Positions 1 to 5,632 of a stretch of DNA of 8,373 bases are shown here, one piece after another. Within the stretch, counting starts at the first letter, position 1. Each line of letters begins with the position of its first letter. The DNA comes from Proteobacteria bacterium UBA1847 (lineage in GTDB: Bacteria > Pseudomonadota > Gammaproteobacteria > Steroidobacterales > Woeseiaceae), in assembly GCA_002338605.1 (NCBI GenBank), contig DDIP01000106.1:1-8373 (forward strand), given 5' to 3'. The notes below the pieces were generated by a model. The model saw only the letters and a list, made by a program, of their open reading frames with translations, had not been told where the DNA came from and did no database searches. Made by a program: the position numbers and the translations under genes.

Positions 1-435
1 CATGTCCGGTGCGGGCACATTCTGACCAGAACTGAGGAAGCCGTGACGGATCAGTTCCTGCGCGAAGCGCCGAGTGATCTTCTCCAGCTCAAAATCTTCC
101 CAGTCGCGTGGGTTGATCATCAGGGCGCCTTTGGAGCCACCAAACGGAAGGCCCAACAGGGCGCATTTGTAGGTCATCAGAGCCGCTAACGCCTCAACCT
201 CGTCTTGATCGGCATTGGGCGCATAGCGGATGCCGCCTTTGGCTGGGTTGTTATGGGTGGAATGAACCGCCCGCCAGCCGGTGAAGGTGTGCATTCGGCC
301 ACGCAACCGCACTCCGAAGCGGGTGACATAGGTGGCGTTGCAAACGCGGATCTTCTCGGCCAGACCTTCGGGCAAGTCGATGGACTCGGCCGCGGCCTCG
401 AACATGGCATCAACGTCGGACAGGAATGAAGTCAT
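1..435 (-). CDS. gdhA: Glutamate dehydrogenase (Glu/Leu/Phe/Val dehydrogenase family), N-terminal part
   Basis: This gene catalyses reversible NAD(P)-dependent oxidative deamination of glutamate to 2-oxoglutarate and ammonia in the cytoplasm. The 145 visible residues are the N-terminal substrate domain; the Rossmann domain lies beyond the window edge, so coenzyme preference cannot be judged. Three lysines, K66 (in KGGIRY), K90 (in TYKCAL) and K102 (in GGSKGAL), have the 24- and 12-residue spacing of the substrate and catalytic lysines of Clostridium symbiosum GDH (K89, K113, K125). K66 sits where leucine dehydrogenases carry a hydrophobic residue, so glutamate is favoured over leucine, phenylalanine or valine. 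The usual GGxKGG catalytic motif reads GGSKGA here, a mild deviation. The ATG start is supported by a GAGG ribosome site at 442-445 (minus strand), 6 bases upstream. The gene is codirectional with the LysR gene but separated by about 300 bases, so it is probably a separate unit. Confidence 0.93.
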   Translation of the reverse strand, partial: MTSFLSDVDAMFEAAAESIDLPEGLAEKIRVCNATYVTRFGVRLRGRMHTFTGWRAVHSTHNNPAKGGIRYAPNADQDEVEALAALMTYKCALLGLPFGGSKGALMINPRDWEDFELEKITRRFAQELIRHGFLSSGQNVPAPDM

Positions 436-441
436 CTTAGA

Positions 442-540
442 CCTCGGTTTGGTGGTCTTGCGGGTTATCCGGAACTCAAGCCAGAAGAGAGGACATAACA
501 CAAATACCTTTCGCGGATTTCGATATAACAAAATATTATA
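442..540 (-). promoter_or_regulatory. Likely gdhA leader and promoter region
   Basis: Read on the minus strand, a GAGG ribosome site (445 to 442) precedes the gdhA ATG by 6 bases. An exact TATAAT hexamer occurs at 540 to 535, inside an AT-rich stretch, about 100 bases upstream of the start. No good -35 box is found 16-18 bases further upstream (the bases there read around CAACGC). The -10 assignment is therefore weak, while the ribosome site is solid. Confidence 0.35.
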
Positions 541-571
541 TAAAGAGTTTTCCCGGAGCGTTGGTGACTGG

Positions 572-602
572 CATTTCCGGAGTTTGGAATCTCTGGCAAA
601 TG
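572..602. repeat. Imperfect inverted repeat (hairpin) in the gdhA upstream gap
   Basis: The arms at 572-582 (CATTTCCGGAG) and 591-602 (CTCTGGCAAATG) can form 11 pairs with one bulged C and one G-U pair around an 8-base loop (583-590). Neither strand shows a run of T directly after the stem, so it is not a standard intrinsic terminator. It could be a protein-binding dyad, a weak RNA structure at the end of the LysR transcript, or chance. Confidence 0.35.
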
Positions 603-743
603 GTTTTGGGTTGAGGCGAGGGGTGATTTCGCTGTGGTACAAAGCGATGGGAAAAGTCCGTATCTCCCCAAAAATAATCGTGGGCAGTTGATTACTAGAA
701 CGTCCCGTGTTCCCGATCTCAGATTCTACGATTTCGGCGATGG

Positions 744-1652
744 CTAAGCTTGATACTTTGAGACTTGGTGGTCGAACCCTTCTAGGAAGGCTTCGAGATC
801 CGGCCCCAACCTCATTCCACGCGGTTTGATGATTGCTACTTCGAAACGAGCCTCAGAATCCAACGGACGCGCGACACCACCACGCAATACGTGCTCCTTG
901 GCTGTAAATGGATCGACCATGGAAATTCCTATTCCACGCAATACTAGAGCAGACACAACCGTCGACAATTGAGTCCGGACAACGATGTCAGGTATCGCGG
1001 CCAATTTGGCAAAGTTCCGATCCATCTGGAGACCGGTGGCGGTGGTTTCGCTGAATGCCACAATTGAAGAATTGGAAAAGTCCTGAAAGCTCAATTTTTC
1101 TTTGCCAACAAACGGGTGATCCGCGGGCAAGATACAATGGTACGGAAACTCAACGGTTTTTATCAAATCAATGTCGTGTTCGTTTTTTGTCGGTGCGGTA
1201 AATCCTAGTTGACTCAACCGTGTAGCAACCTGCCGGATTGCATTATGCGTTTGCATTGATTTTAGCGAAACACGAAGCGTCGGCAGCTGGGCAAGCAGTT
1301 CGACCAAGGTGTCTGGTATAAGGGAATGCGCCAAAGCAGGAATTGCTGTAATCGAGACGGTGCTTCGCTTGCCCATCCTAATGTCTCGCGCCGCTTGTTC
1401 GATCGTTGCCAGCCCGACAAAGGAGCGCTCGACCTCCACTGCTAGTTCTCGAGCCTCTGGGGTTGGTACGATCTTCCCGCCGAAGCGTGTAAAAAGCTGC
1501 AGGCTCAGTCGTTCCTCTAAGTCCCGGATTAGTCTGCTAACTGCGGGCTGAGACACGTGCATTATTTCTGCCGCTCCAGAAACGCTGCCGCATTCCAAGA
1601 CGGTGTGAAAGGCTTCAAGCGCACGTTGGGACAGCATCGGCATAACTTTCAT
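744..1652 (-). CDS. LysR-type transcriptional regulator, OccR/NocR-like
   Basis: This is a 302-residue protein, the normal LysR length. A winged helix-turn-helix occupies roughly residues 8-66, with the recognition segment SQPAVSRLIRDLE at 34-46. A linker helix follows, then a periplasmic-binding-protein-like effector domain from about residue 98 to 292 (ITAIPALAHSLIP at 101-113, GIGISMVDPFTA at 241-252). From memory, the wording of both domains (PAxSRLIxDxE, the I-PT-EA stretch after the wing, the xxPALAxxLxP segment) resembles the opine regulators OccR and NocR of Agrobacterium; no alignment was run. It is divergent from the operon starting at 1756, whose first three genes have the subunit plan of the opine oxidases those regulators control, so it is probably that operon's activator and represses itself. 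The start is uncertain: ATGs at codons 1, 4 and 6 are all possible and none has a clear ribosome site. Confidence 0.9.
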   Translation of the reverse strand: MKVMPMLSQRALEAFHTVLECGSVSGAAEIMHVSQPAVSRLIRDLEERLSLQLFTRFGGKIVPTPEARELAVEVERSFVGLATIEQAARDIRMGKRSTVSITAIPALAHSLIPDTLVELLAQLPTLRVSLKSMQTHNAIRQVATRLSQLGFTAPTKNEHDIDLIKTVEFPYHCILPADHPFVGKEKLSFQDFSNSSIVAFSETTATGLQMDRNFAKLAAIPDIVVRTQLSTVVSALVLRGIGISMVDPFTAKEHVLRGGVARPLDSEARFEVAIIKPRGMRLGPDLEAFLEGFDHQVSKYQA

Positions 1653-1755
1653 GCATGGAGAGCGAGGTTATTGTTATTTGATTTATGGGGTGCATTGCAA
1701 GGACACTGTTCAGACCCACATGGCGATCCTGACGAACAGGTTGGATGAAACCCTT
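1653..1755. promoter_or_regulatory. Divergent control region between the LysR gene and the oxidase operon
   Basis: This roughly 100-base gap separates two divergent starts, the usual place for LysR-family binding. Visible elements are a CATGCATG palindrome (1650-1657) overlapping the regulator's start codon, three TTAT copies at 1668, 1674 and 1683 (ATAA on the other strand), and a TGCA-T-TGCA dyad at 1691-1699. On the minus strand TTGCAA (1700 to 1695) could be a -35 box for the regulator, with a poor TAACAA -10 18 bases on. No good consensus promoter is seen for the plus-strand operon, as is common for activator-dependent promoters. Which element the regulator binds is inference. Confidence 0.45.
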
Positions 1756-2037
1756 ATGTATCAAAGACTCCTTTCGATTTCTGACCCCGTCAAGTTCACG
1801 TTCGAGGGGCAAACACTAACCGCACAAGCGGGTGAAAGCGTTGCGGCAGCCCTCCTTGCTTCAAATGTTGAATCCTTCCGGGATACGCCGGTCTCGCACA
1901 GTCTGCGGTCCCCTTTCTGCATGATGGGAAGTTGCTTCGATTGCTTGGTCGAGATCGATGGTCAGCCCAATTGCCAGGCTTGCATGACAGAGGTCCGAGA
2001 CGGGATGGAAATTTACCGCCAAAGGGGTGAAGCATGA
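1756..2037 (+). CDS. [2Fe-2S] ferredoxin-like small subunit of a heterotrimeric amine/opine-type dehydrogenase
   Basis: This 93-residue protein resembles the Fer2_4-type small subunit of HcnA, opine oxidases and D-hydroxyproline or sarcosine-type oxidases. The fold follows a plant-type ferredoxin: strand and turn at residues 12-35 (VKFTFEGQTL...AGESVAAALLA), then the cluster-binding cysteines C55, C60, C63 and C76 (C-x4-C-x2-C-x12-C) and the family block FDCLVEIDGQPN. An extra cysteine, C73, lies three residues before the last ligand, where relatives usually have a non-cysteine residue. Its likely role is electron transfer from the flavin subunits. The ATG at 1756 is chosen because the family begins close before the first strand and GGAT at 1743-1746 gives a weak ribosome site; an in-frame ATG at 1720 is the alternative. 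The stop overlaps the next gene by 4 bases (ATGA), which suggests translational coupling. Confidence 0.85.
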   Translation: MYQRLLSISDPVKFTFEGQTLTAQAGESVAAALLASNVESFRDTPVSHSLRSPFCMMGSCFDCLVEIDGQPNCQACMTEVRDGMEIYRQRGEA

Positions 2038-3413
2038 GCAGTGTCGATCTTGGTATCGTCGGCGCCGGACCAGCGGGCTTGGCCGCAGCAGTCGAGGCGC
2101 GGTCGGCCGGTCATTCTGTTGCGCTACTCGATGAGGCTGCACACCCGGGCGGCCAAATCTATAGGAACATTGATCATGCAGGAGCCAAGCAATTTGAGCT
2201 GCTTGGTCCCGACTACGCATATGGAAAGGCCCTAACTAAGGCCTTCGGCAAAAGTGGCTGCAGCTACCTGCCGAAGTCCAGCGTCTGGCACGTCGAACAG
2301 AGAGATACGGGTTTCAGGTTGTCATACTCTCGAGATGGCAGGTCACATGGCGTCGATGTTGGCTCACTTATCATCGCAACCGGGGCTTTGGAGCGTCCCA
2401 TGCCGCTGCCTGGTTGGACGCTGCCTGGGGTAACAACCGCGGGGGCGATTCAAATCTTGCTAAAAGCGTCCGCTACGGTCGCTGACGATTTGGTGCTGGT
2501 GGGGAGCGGGCCTCTTTTGATCCTGCTCGCCGCGCAACTCGTTACTTCGGGTTATCCGCCACGTGCTATCGTAGAAACAGTTCCCTTGAAGAACTATGTG
2601 CGAGCGCTGCCTCGCGTGCCCTTCAACGCCAGTGGCCTCGGCTATCTATACAAGGGATCAAAGCTGCTGGCTCGTGTCGCGCGTGCTGGCGTTCCGATTT
2701 TCCGCGATGCTCGCGATATAGTTATCGAGGGCACGAAACGTGTTGAAGCGGTGAGCTTTCGCTCCAAAGGCCGCGCTCACCGCGTGGAAACTATGTCGGT
2801 CGGACTTCACCACGGAGTTGTGCCAAATCAGCAGATAACTCGTTTGATGCGGTGTGAGCATGTTTGGGACCAACGCCAACATGCTTTTCTACCAATCCTC
2901 ACCGAGGATGGCGAGACTTCGGTACATGGGCTTTTTGTGGCCGGCGATGGCGGTGGCATACGTGGTGCTCATTCGGCGGAGATCGCGGGTCGGCTCGCGG
3001 CGCTGAAGGTGATCGAACGCATGACTGGGGAGAGCCAAGCCGCGGTCAAATCACTACGAAAAAAGTTGAAGCGTGATGCGTCCGTCCGGCCCTTCTTGGA
3101 AGCATTGTACCCACCTTTCTCTGAGGCGCTCGTTCCTTCTGATGATACTCTTGTTTGCCGTTGCGAAGAGGTCACCGCTGGGCAGATCCGGGATGCGGTT
3201 CGCGACACGGCCTCGGAAGCGAACCAAGTAAAGTCTTTCTTGCGCACTGGAATGGGTCCCTGCCAAGGCCGGGTGTGCGGTCTCGCGGTCACCGAACTTA
3301 TAGCTGAGGCGTCGGGCCGCAGTCGCAATGACGTCGGCTACTTCAGAATTCGCCCTCCATTGAAGCCACTTTCTCTCAACGAACTTGCTGACTACGAGAC
3401 CGAAGCCCAATGA
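2034..3413 (+). CDS. FAD-dependent oxidoreductase with C-terminal BFD-like [2Fe-2S] domain (alpha subunit, HcnB/OoxA/NoxA type)
   Basis: This 459-residue subunit has an N-terminal FAD-binding Rossmann motif GAGPAG at 10-15, followed by the PGGQIYR segment at 38-44. IIATGALERP at 113-122 is typical of two-dinucleotide-fold flavoproteins. A second nucleotide fold has GSGPLL at 157-162, and FVAGDG at 301-306 closes the FAD site. The C-terminal bacterioferredoxin-associated-ferredoxin-like domain carries C375, C377, C410 and C415 (CxC...CxxxxC), so all four ligands of a second [2Fe-2S] cluster are present. This arrangement is that of HcnB, of octopine/nopaline oxidase A subunits and of D-hydroxyproline dehydrogenase subunits. 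It should pass electrons between the catalytic DAO subunit, the small ferredoxin subunit and a respiratory acceptor. An AAAGGGG ribosome site at 2021-2027 lies 6 bases before the start, and the gene overlaps both neighbours by 4 bases. Confidence 0.92.
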   Translation: MSSVDLGIVGAGPAGLAAAVEARSAGHSVALLDEAAHPGGQIYRNIDHAGAKQFELLGPDYAYGKALTKAFGKSGCSYLPKSSVWHVEQRDTGFRLSYSRDGRSHGVDVGSLIIATGALERPMPLPGWTLPGVTTAGAIQILLKASATVADDLVLVGSGPLLILLAAQLVTSGYPPRAIVETVPLKNYVRALPRVPFNASGLGYLYKGSKLLARVARAGVPIFRDARDIVIEGTKRVEAVSFRSKGRAHRVETMSVGLHHGVVPNQQITRLMRCEHVWDQRQHAFLPILTEDGETSVHGLFVAGDGGGIRGAHSAEIAGRLAALKVIERMTGESQAAVKSLRKKLKRDASVRPFLEALYPPFSEALVPSDDTLVCRCEEVTAGQIRDAVRDTASEANQVKSFLRTGMGPCQGRVCGLAVTELIAEASGRSRNDVGYFRIRPPLKPLSLNELADYETEAQ

Positions 3414-4555
3414 CCAATACGGTAATATCTGACCTCCTCGTTATTGGAGGAGGGCTCCATGGCTGTTCCGCAGCCTTGTTCGCGGCAAAACGAGGAATGA
3501 CCGTCACTGTTCTCGAGAAGGACGAAGTTGGTCAGCATGCCTCAGGAACAAATGCGGGCGGTGTCCGACGTCTTTGGCGCGACATAAAGGAGGTTCCGTT
3601 AGCCAATCTTTCAATGGAGATGTGGAAGAGCATCAGTGAGATTGTCGACGACGATTGCGGTTTTCAGCAGGTTCCGCAAGTGAAGGTCGCCGAATGCAGC
3701 GACGACATGGAACTGTTGGCCGATCGTGTCGCGTTAATGAAGAAAAGTGGTTTCGATCACGAAAGACTGATTGACAGGAACGAGGTCCTTTCTCTTTTGC
3801 CCGCAGTGAATCCTCGGGTGGAAGGCGGGTTAGTCTCAGACGACGGCTTCGCGCTCCCTTGGCACACGACTGCCGCCTTCGCACGTAAAGCGCGCGAACT
3901 TGGCGTACGTATCGACACCCGCACCGAGGCTCGGCGAATTCAGAAAGATGGCAATACTTGGCGCGTCACGTGTAGCGATGGCGAGTATGTTGGTGCCCAT
4001 CTATTGAACTGTGCCGGTGCCTGGGCCGGTCAGGTCGCAGATCAGGTTGGCGACAACGCGCCGGTTGAACCAATTGCGCCGCTCATGATCGTTACCCAAC
4101 GTATGAAACCCTTCTGCGATTGCGTGGTCGGCACTGCGCGTCGACCACTTTCATTCAAGCAGATGGCGAATGGTACACTGGTGATCGGGGGAGCCAGGCT
4201 TGGTCGGGTCAACACCGCAACCAACAGAACAGACGTAGATTTCTCCGAACTCAAGCACACCGCCAACACCGCTCGGGACGTGTTCCCGATCATGAGCAAA
4301 GCCGTGATACAGCGTGCTTGGTCAGGCATTGAGGCCCGTATGCCTGACCTTCTCCCAGTTATTGGTCGTTCCGAGAAGCATGAGAATGTCTTCCACGCGT
4401 TTGGTTTTTCCGCACACGGATTTCAGCTAGGTCCTGCCACCGGCAAACTGGTTGCTGAACTCATTGACACCGGACAAAAGGCACCCGAAATCGAACCTTT
4501 TGGGATCAAGCGCTTCTCAGCCAAACCAGACCATAGTCAACTCCTGGGGATGTAA
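3410..4555 (+). CDS. FAD-dependent DAO-family oxidoreductase (beta, catalytic subunit; HcnC/OoxB/NoxB type)
   Basis: This 381-residue protein is of the DAO (glycine/D-amino acid oxidase) fold and is the likely substrate-oxidising subunit of the trimer. FAD-binding motifs are IGGGLHGCSAA at 12-22 and the acidic end of the second strand VLEKD at 34-38. The ASGTNAGGVR segment at 44-53 is typical of sarcosine and D-amino acid dehydrogenase relatives, and NCAGAWAG follows at 200-207. C-terminal flavin contacts are W304-SGIEARMPDLLPVIG and GFSAHGFQLGPATGKLVAELI-type sequence at 332-352. It has no signal peptide or membrane segment. Substrates known for this three-subunit family include opines, D-hydroxyproline, sarcosine-like amines and glycine (HCN synthase). 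None can be assigned from the sequence, but the OccR-like regulator and the following ridA favour amine catabolism. The start overlaps the upstream stop by 4 bases and has only a weak GAG ribosome site (3396-3398), so it probably depends on translational coupling. Confidence 0.92.
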   Translation: MTNTVISDLLVIGGGLHGCSAALFAAKRGMTVTVLEKDEVGQHASGTNAGGVRRLWRDIKEVPLANLSMEMWKSISEIVDDDCGFQQVPQVKVAECSDDMELLADRVALMKKSGFDHERLIDRNEVLSLLPAVNPRVEGGLVSDDGFALPWHTTAAFARKARELGVRIDTRTEARRIQKDGNTWRVTCSDGEYVGAHLLNCAGAWAGQVADQVGDNAPVEPIAPLMIVTQRMKPFCDCVVGTARRPLSFKQMANGTLVIGGARLGRVNTATNRTDVDFSELKHTANTARDVFPIMSKAVIQRAWSGIEARMPDLLPVIGRSEKHENVFHAFGFSAHGFQLGPATGKLVAELIDTGQKAPEIEPFGIKRFSAKPDHSQLLGM

Positions 4556-4556
4556 G

Positions 4557-4901
4557 ATGATCAAACGACATATCGGTAGTAAGATTCACCACAGGGTCGT
4601 CGAGCACAACGGAACGATCTACATTGGCGGCCTCGTCGCAAACGACAAGCAGCAAGACATGAAAGGTCAGGCCAATGAAATTTTCAAGAAAATCGATGAC
4701 TTGCTTCAACATGTAGGCAGCCGGAAAGAGAATCTGCTTTCGGTCACAATCTATTCCGCCGCGTTTGATCAAAGAGACGCCTTCAACGATGCTTGGTCTG
4801 ATTGGCTCGCGCCTTCAGACTTGCCGGTTCGCGCTTACATCGGCGGCGCAGAACTTTCGCCAGGAACGTTGGTTGAGGTCACTGCGATAGCCGCCAAATA
4901 G
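4557..4901 (+). CDS. ridA: RidA/YjgF/UK114-family imine/enamine deaminase
   Basis: This 114-residue protein is of the RidA family, small cytoplasmic trimers that hydrolyse reactive 2-imino/enamine acids to keto acids and ammonia. Family blocks are IYIGG at 21-25 (aligning with the IYTSGQ region), a Q38-A-N-E-I-F-K-K-I helix, LLSVTIYSAAF at 60-70, the basic segment PVRAYIGGAEL at 90-100 and the C-terminal VEVTAIAA at 106-113. R92 aligns with the catalytic Arg105 of Salmonella RidA, and E107 with its conserved Glu120, so imine deaminase activity is plausible. It starts 1 base after the DAO gene stops, with GGGGA at 4546-4550 as ribosome site, and ends just before a terminator, so it is the last gene of the operon. 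Its placement suggests that the dehydrogenase releases an imine or iminium product (inference). An in-frame frame extends upstream into the DAO gene, but the ATG at 4557 fits the family length. Confidence 0.9.
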   Translation: MIKRHIGSKIHHRVVEHNGTIYIGGLVANDKQQDMKGQANEIFKKIDDLLQHVGSRKENLLSVTIYSAAFDQRDAFNDAWSDWLAPSDLPVRAYIGGAELSPGTLVEVTAIAAK

Positions 4902-4930
4902 AAAGAGACGACATACTCCCTGCAACTTGA

Positions 4931-4958
4931 CCCACCGAAACATCGGTGGGTTTTTTTT
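4931..4958 (+). terminator. Intrinsic terminator of the oxidase-ridA operon
   Basis: A perfect 8-base-pair stem, CCCACCGA (4931-4938) with TCGGTGGG (4943-4950), has a 4-base loop AACA and is followed at once by eight T (4951-4958). It sits 30 bases after the ridA stop. In the opposite direction no T run follows the stem, so it is unlikely to end the gene coming from the right. Confidence 0.95.
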
Positions 4959-5044
4959 GGATGGGAGTTATCCTGACGTGGTACAAGGGCCGGCAGCGCG
5001 TGTAAGCGGGCTTTGGCTGCAAGCACGCAACAATACCCAGCGAA

Positions 5045-5437
5045 CTAGGACGGGTGGCCTTCAGACTGAGGTGCTTCGTCGCAAATCTCGTACCAAGCAG
5101 GCTTTTCTGCAACGAACTCATGAAACTGGGGTTTGAGCCCGATTTCCCCGTCCAGTGCATTTGCGGCAATCGGAAAACTATCGTCTTCAGACAAGATTTC
5201 GCCTAGTGACGAACCACAGACTTTGCAGAAGCATCGACCATATTTGTTTGGTGGCTCTGGTTGATACAGGGAGACACTTTCTTTCCCTTGCACCCAGATC
5301 AAGTCCTCTTTCTTAACGAACACGATGGTGCTAGCCCCTACTTTGCGGCAGCGAGAGCAATGACAGGTTCCCATCGTGGTTGGTATAGATGCCAACCGAA
5401 ACTTGACGGTCCCACAGCAACAACTTCCTTCGATCAC
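5045..5437 (-). CDS. GFA/CENP-V domain zinc-binding protein (formaldehyde-activating-enzyme-like family)
   Basis: This 130-residue protein consists of one GFA domain. Zinc ligands follow the family pattern: C6-x-C8 at the start (GSCCCGTVKF), C25-x-C27-x2-C30 (CHCSRC) and C71-x2-C74 (FCKVCGSSLG), with extra cysteines C7 and C69. Gfa of Paracoccus was described as assisting glutathione-formaldehyde adduct formation, but most single-domain relatives have no proven reaction, so formaldehyde activation should not be assumed. The start is GTG at 5437, supported by AAGGAG (minus strand, 5454 to 5449) 9 bases upstream; the domain starts directly after it and the frame immediately upstream has no better start. 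The gene stands alone between two terminators, convergent with the ridA operon, and has its own promoter-like sequence. No terminator of its own is evident. If nearby oxidation released formaldehyde, as from N-methyl amines, a role beside it would make sense, but that is speculation. Confidence 0.88.
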   Translation of the reverse strand: MIEGSCCCGTVKFRLASIPTTMGTCHCSRCRKVGASTIVFVKKEDLIWVQGKESVSLYQPEPPNKYGRCFCKVCGSSLGEILSEDDSFPIAANALDGEIGLKPQFHEFVAEKPAWYEICDEAPQSEGHPS

Positions 5438-5468
5438 TTTTCACAGCTCCTTGTCCATCATTTTATAA

Positions 5469-5486
5469 GAACATAAAGTGAACATA
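5469..5486. repeat. Two direct GAACATA repeats, 11 bases apart, over the GFA-gene promoter
   Basis: GAACATA occurs at 5469-5475 and 5480-5486, an offset of 11 bases, close to one helical turn. The copies cover the candidate -10 box and the spacer of the GFA-gene promoter. Such phasing suits a regulator that places two subunits on the same DNA face, but a 7-base repeat in AT-rich DNA could also be chance. Confidence 0.4.
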
Positions 5487-5498
5487 TGCCAATGGCAA
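5470..5498 (-). promoter_or_regulatory. Candidate promoter of the GFA-domain gene
   Basis: Read on the minus strand, TTGCCA (5498 to 5493) and TATGTT (5475 to 5470) are separated by exactly 17 bases, fair matches to -35 and -10 boxes. Transcription would begin near 5463 and give a leader of about 25 bases ahead of the GTG start, with the AAGGAG ribosome site inside it. The -35 box overlaps a small dyad, TGCCA-A-TGGCA (5487-5497), and the -10 box lies within one of two GAACATA repeats, so the promoter could be regulated. Confidence 0.5.
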
Positions 5499-5581
5499 TT
5501 TCAAAGTGGGGTTCAGTGCCACTGCTTGATTTCATAGAGACCGCTGCAACCTTAAAGATGCGGTCCGGGAGCTGCCGGTAC

Positions 5582-5611
5582 AAAAAAAGCCCCCACACTG
5601 CGAGGGCTTTT
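5582..5611 (-). terminator. Intrinsic terminator of the hyuA-hyuB unit
   Basis: Read on the minus strand, AAAAGCCC (5611 to 5604) pairs with GGGCTTTT (5592 to 5585) around an 11-base loop, and the transcript continues into a run of seven T (5588 to 5582, partly within the stem). It lies about 20 bases beyond the hyuB stop, the expected place. The A-rich left side gives only four T on the plus strand, so activity in that direction would be weaker. Confidence 0.85.
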
Positions 5612-5632
5612 CACTGCTCGGTAGGAATCTGT

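Larger units (their letters stand above)
436..743. other. Intergenic region between the LysR gene and gdhA
   Basis: This 308-base gap lies between the LysR stop and the gdhA start, both read leftwards. It holds the gdhA ribosome site (442-445), an AT-rich patch around 520-545 and an imperfect hairpin at 572-602. I see no convincing gene: the open frames here either overlap gdhA antisense or lack family features and a ribosome site. No clear T-tailed terminator for the LysR gene is visible in 603-743, so read-through towards gdhA cannot be excluded. Confidence 0.6.

Noticed and set aside
332..691. 119-codon plus-strand open frame across the gdhA start and upstream gap
   Set aside because: It runs antisense to the firmly identified gdhA start, has no ribosome site, and its translation shows no family features.
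1651..1755. N-terminal extension of the ferredoxin-like subunit back to the ATG at 1651
   Set aside because: The extra 35 residues do not resemble the family, overlap the regulator's start and occupy the divergent control region; the start at 1756 matches the usual small-subunit length.
2969..3410. Overlapping minus-strand open frames of 118-119 codons inside the FAD/BFD subunit gene
   Set aside because: They lie opposite the BFD cysteine region of a clearly real gene and look like shadow frames of its codon bias.
2034..4555. Hydrogen cyanide synthase (hcnABC) as the identity of the trimer
   Set aside because: The gene order and subunit types match, but the same plan is shared by opine and D-hydroxyproline enzymes; the OccR-like regulator and ridA point to catabolism, so HCN synthase is kept only as an alternative.
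4959..5044. Terminator for the GFA-domain gene
   Set aside because: I found no stem followed by a T run on the minus strand; the 4931-4958 hairpin read backwards is followed by TCAAG, not T.
5441..5458. Five-codon mini-frame (M-D-K-E-L-stop) just upstream of the GFA-domain gene
   Set aside because: It contains that gene's ribosome site and has none of its own; too short to separate from chance.
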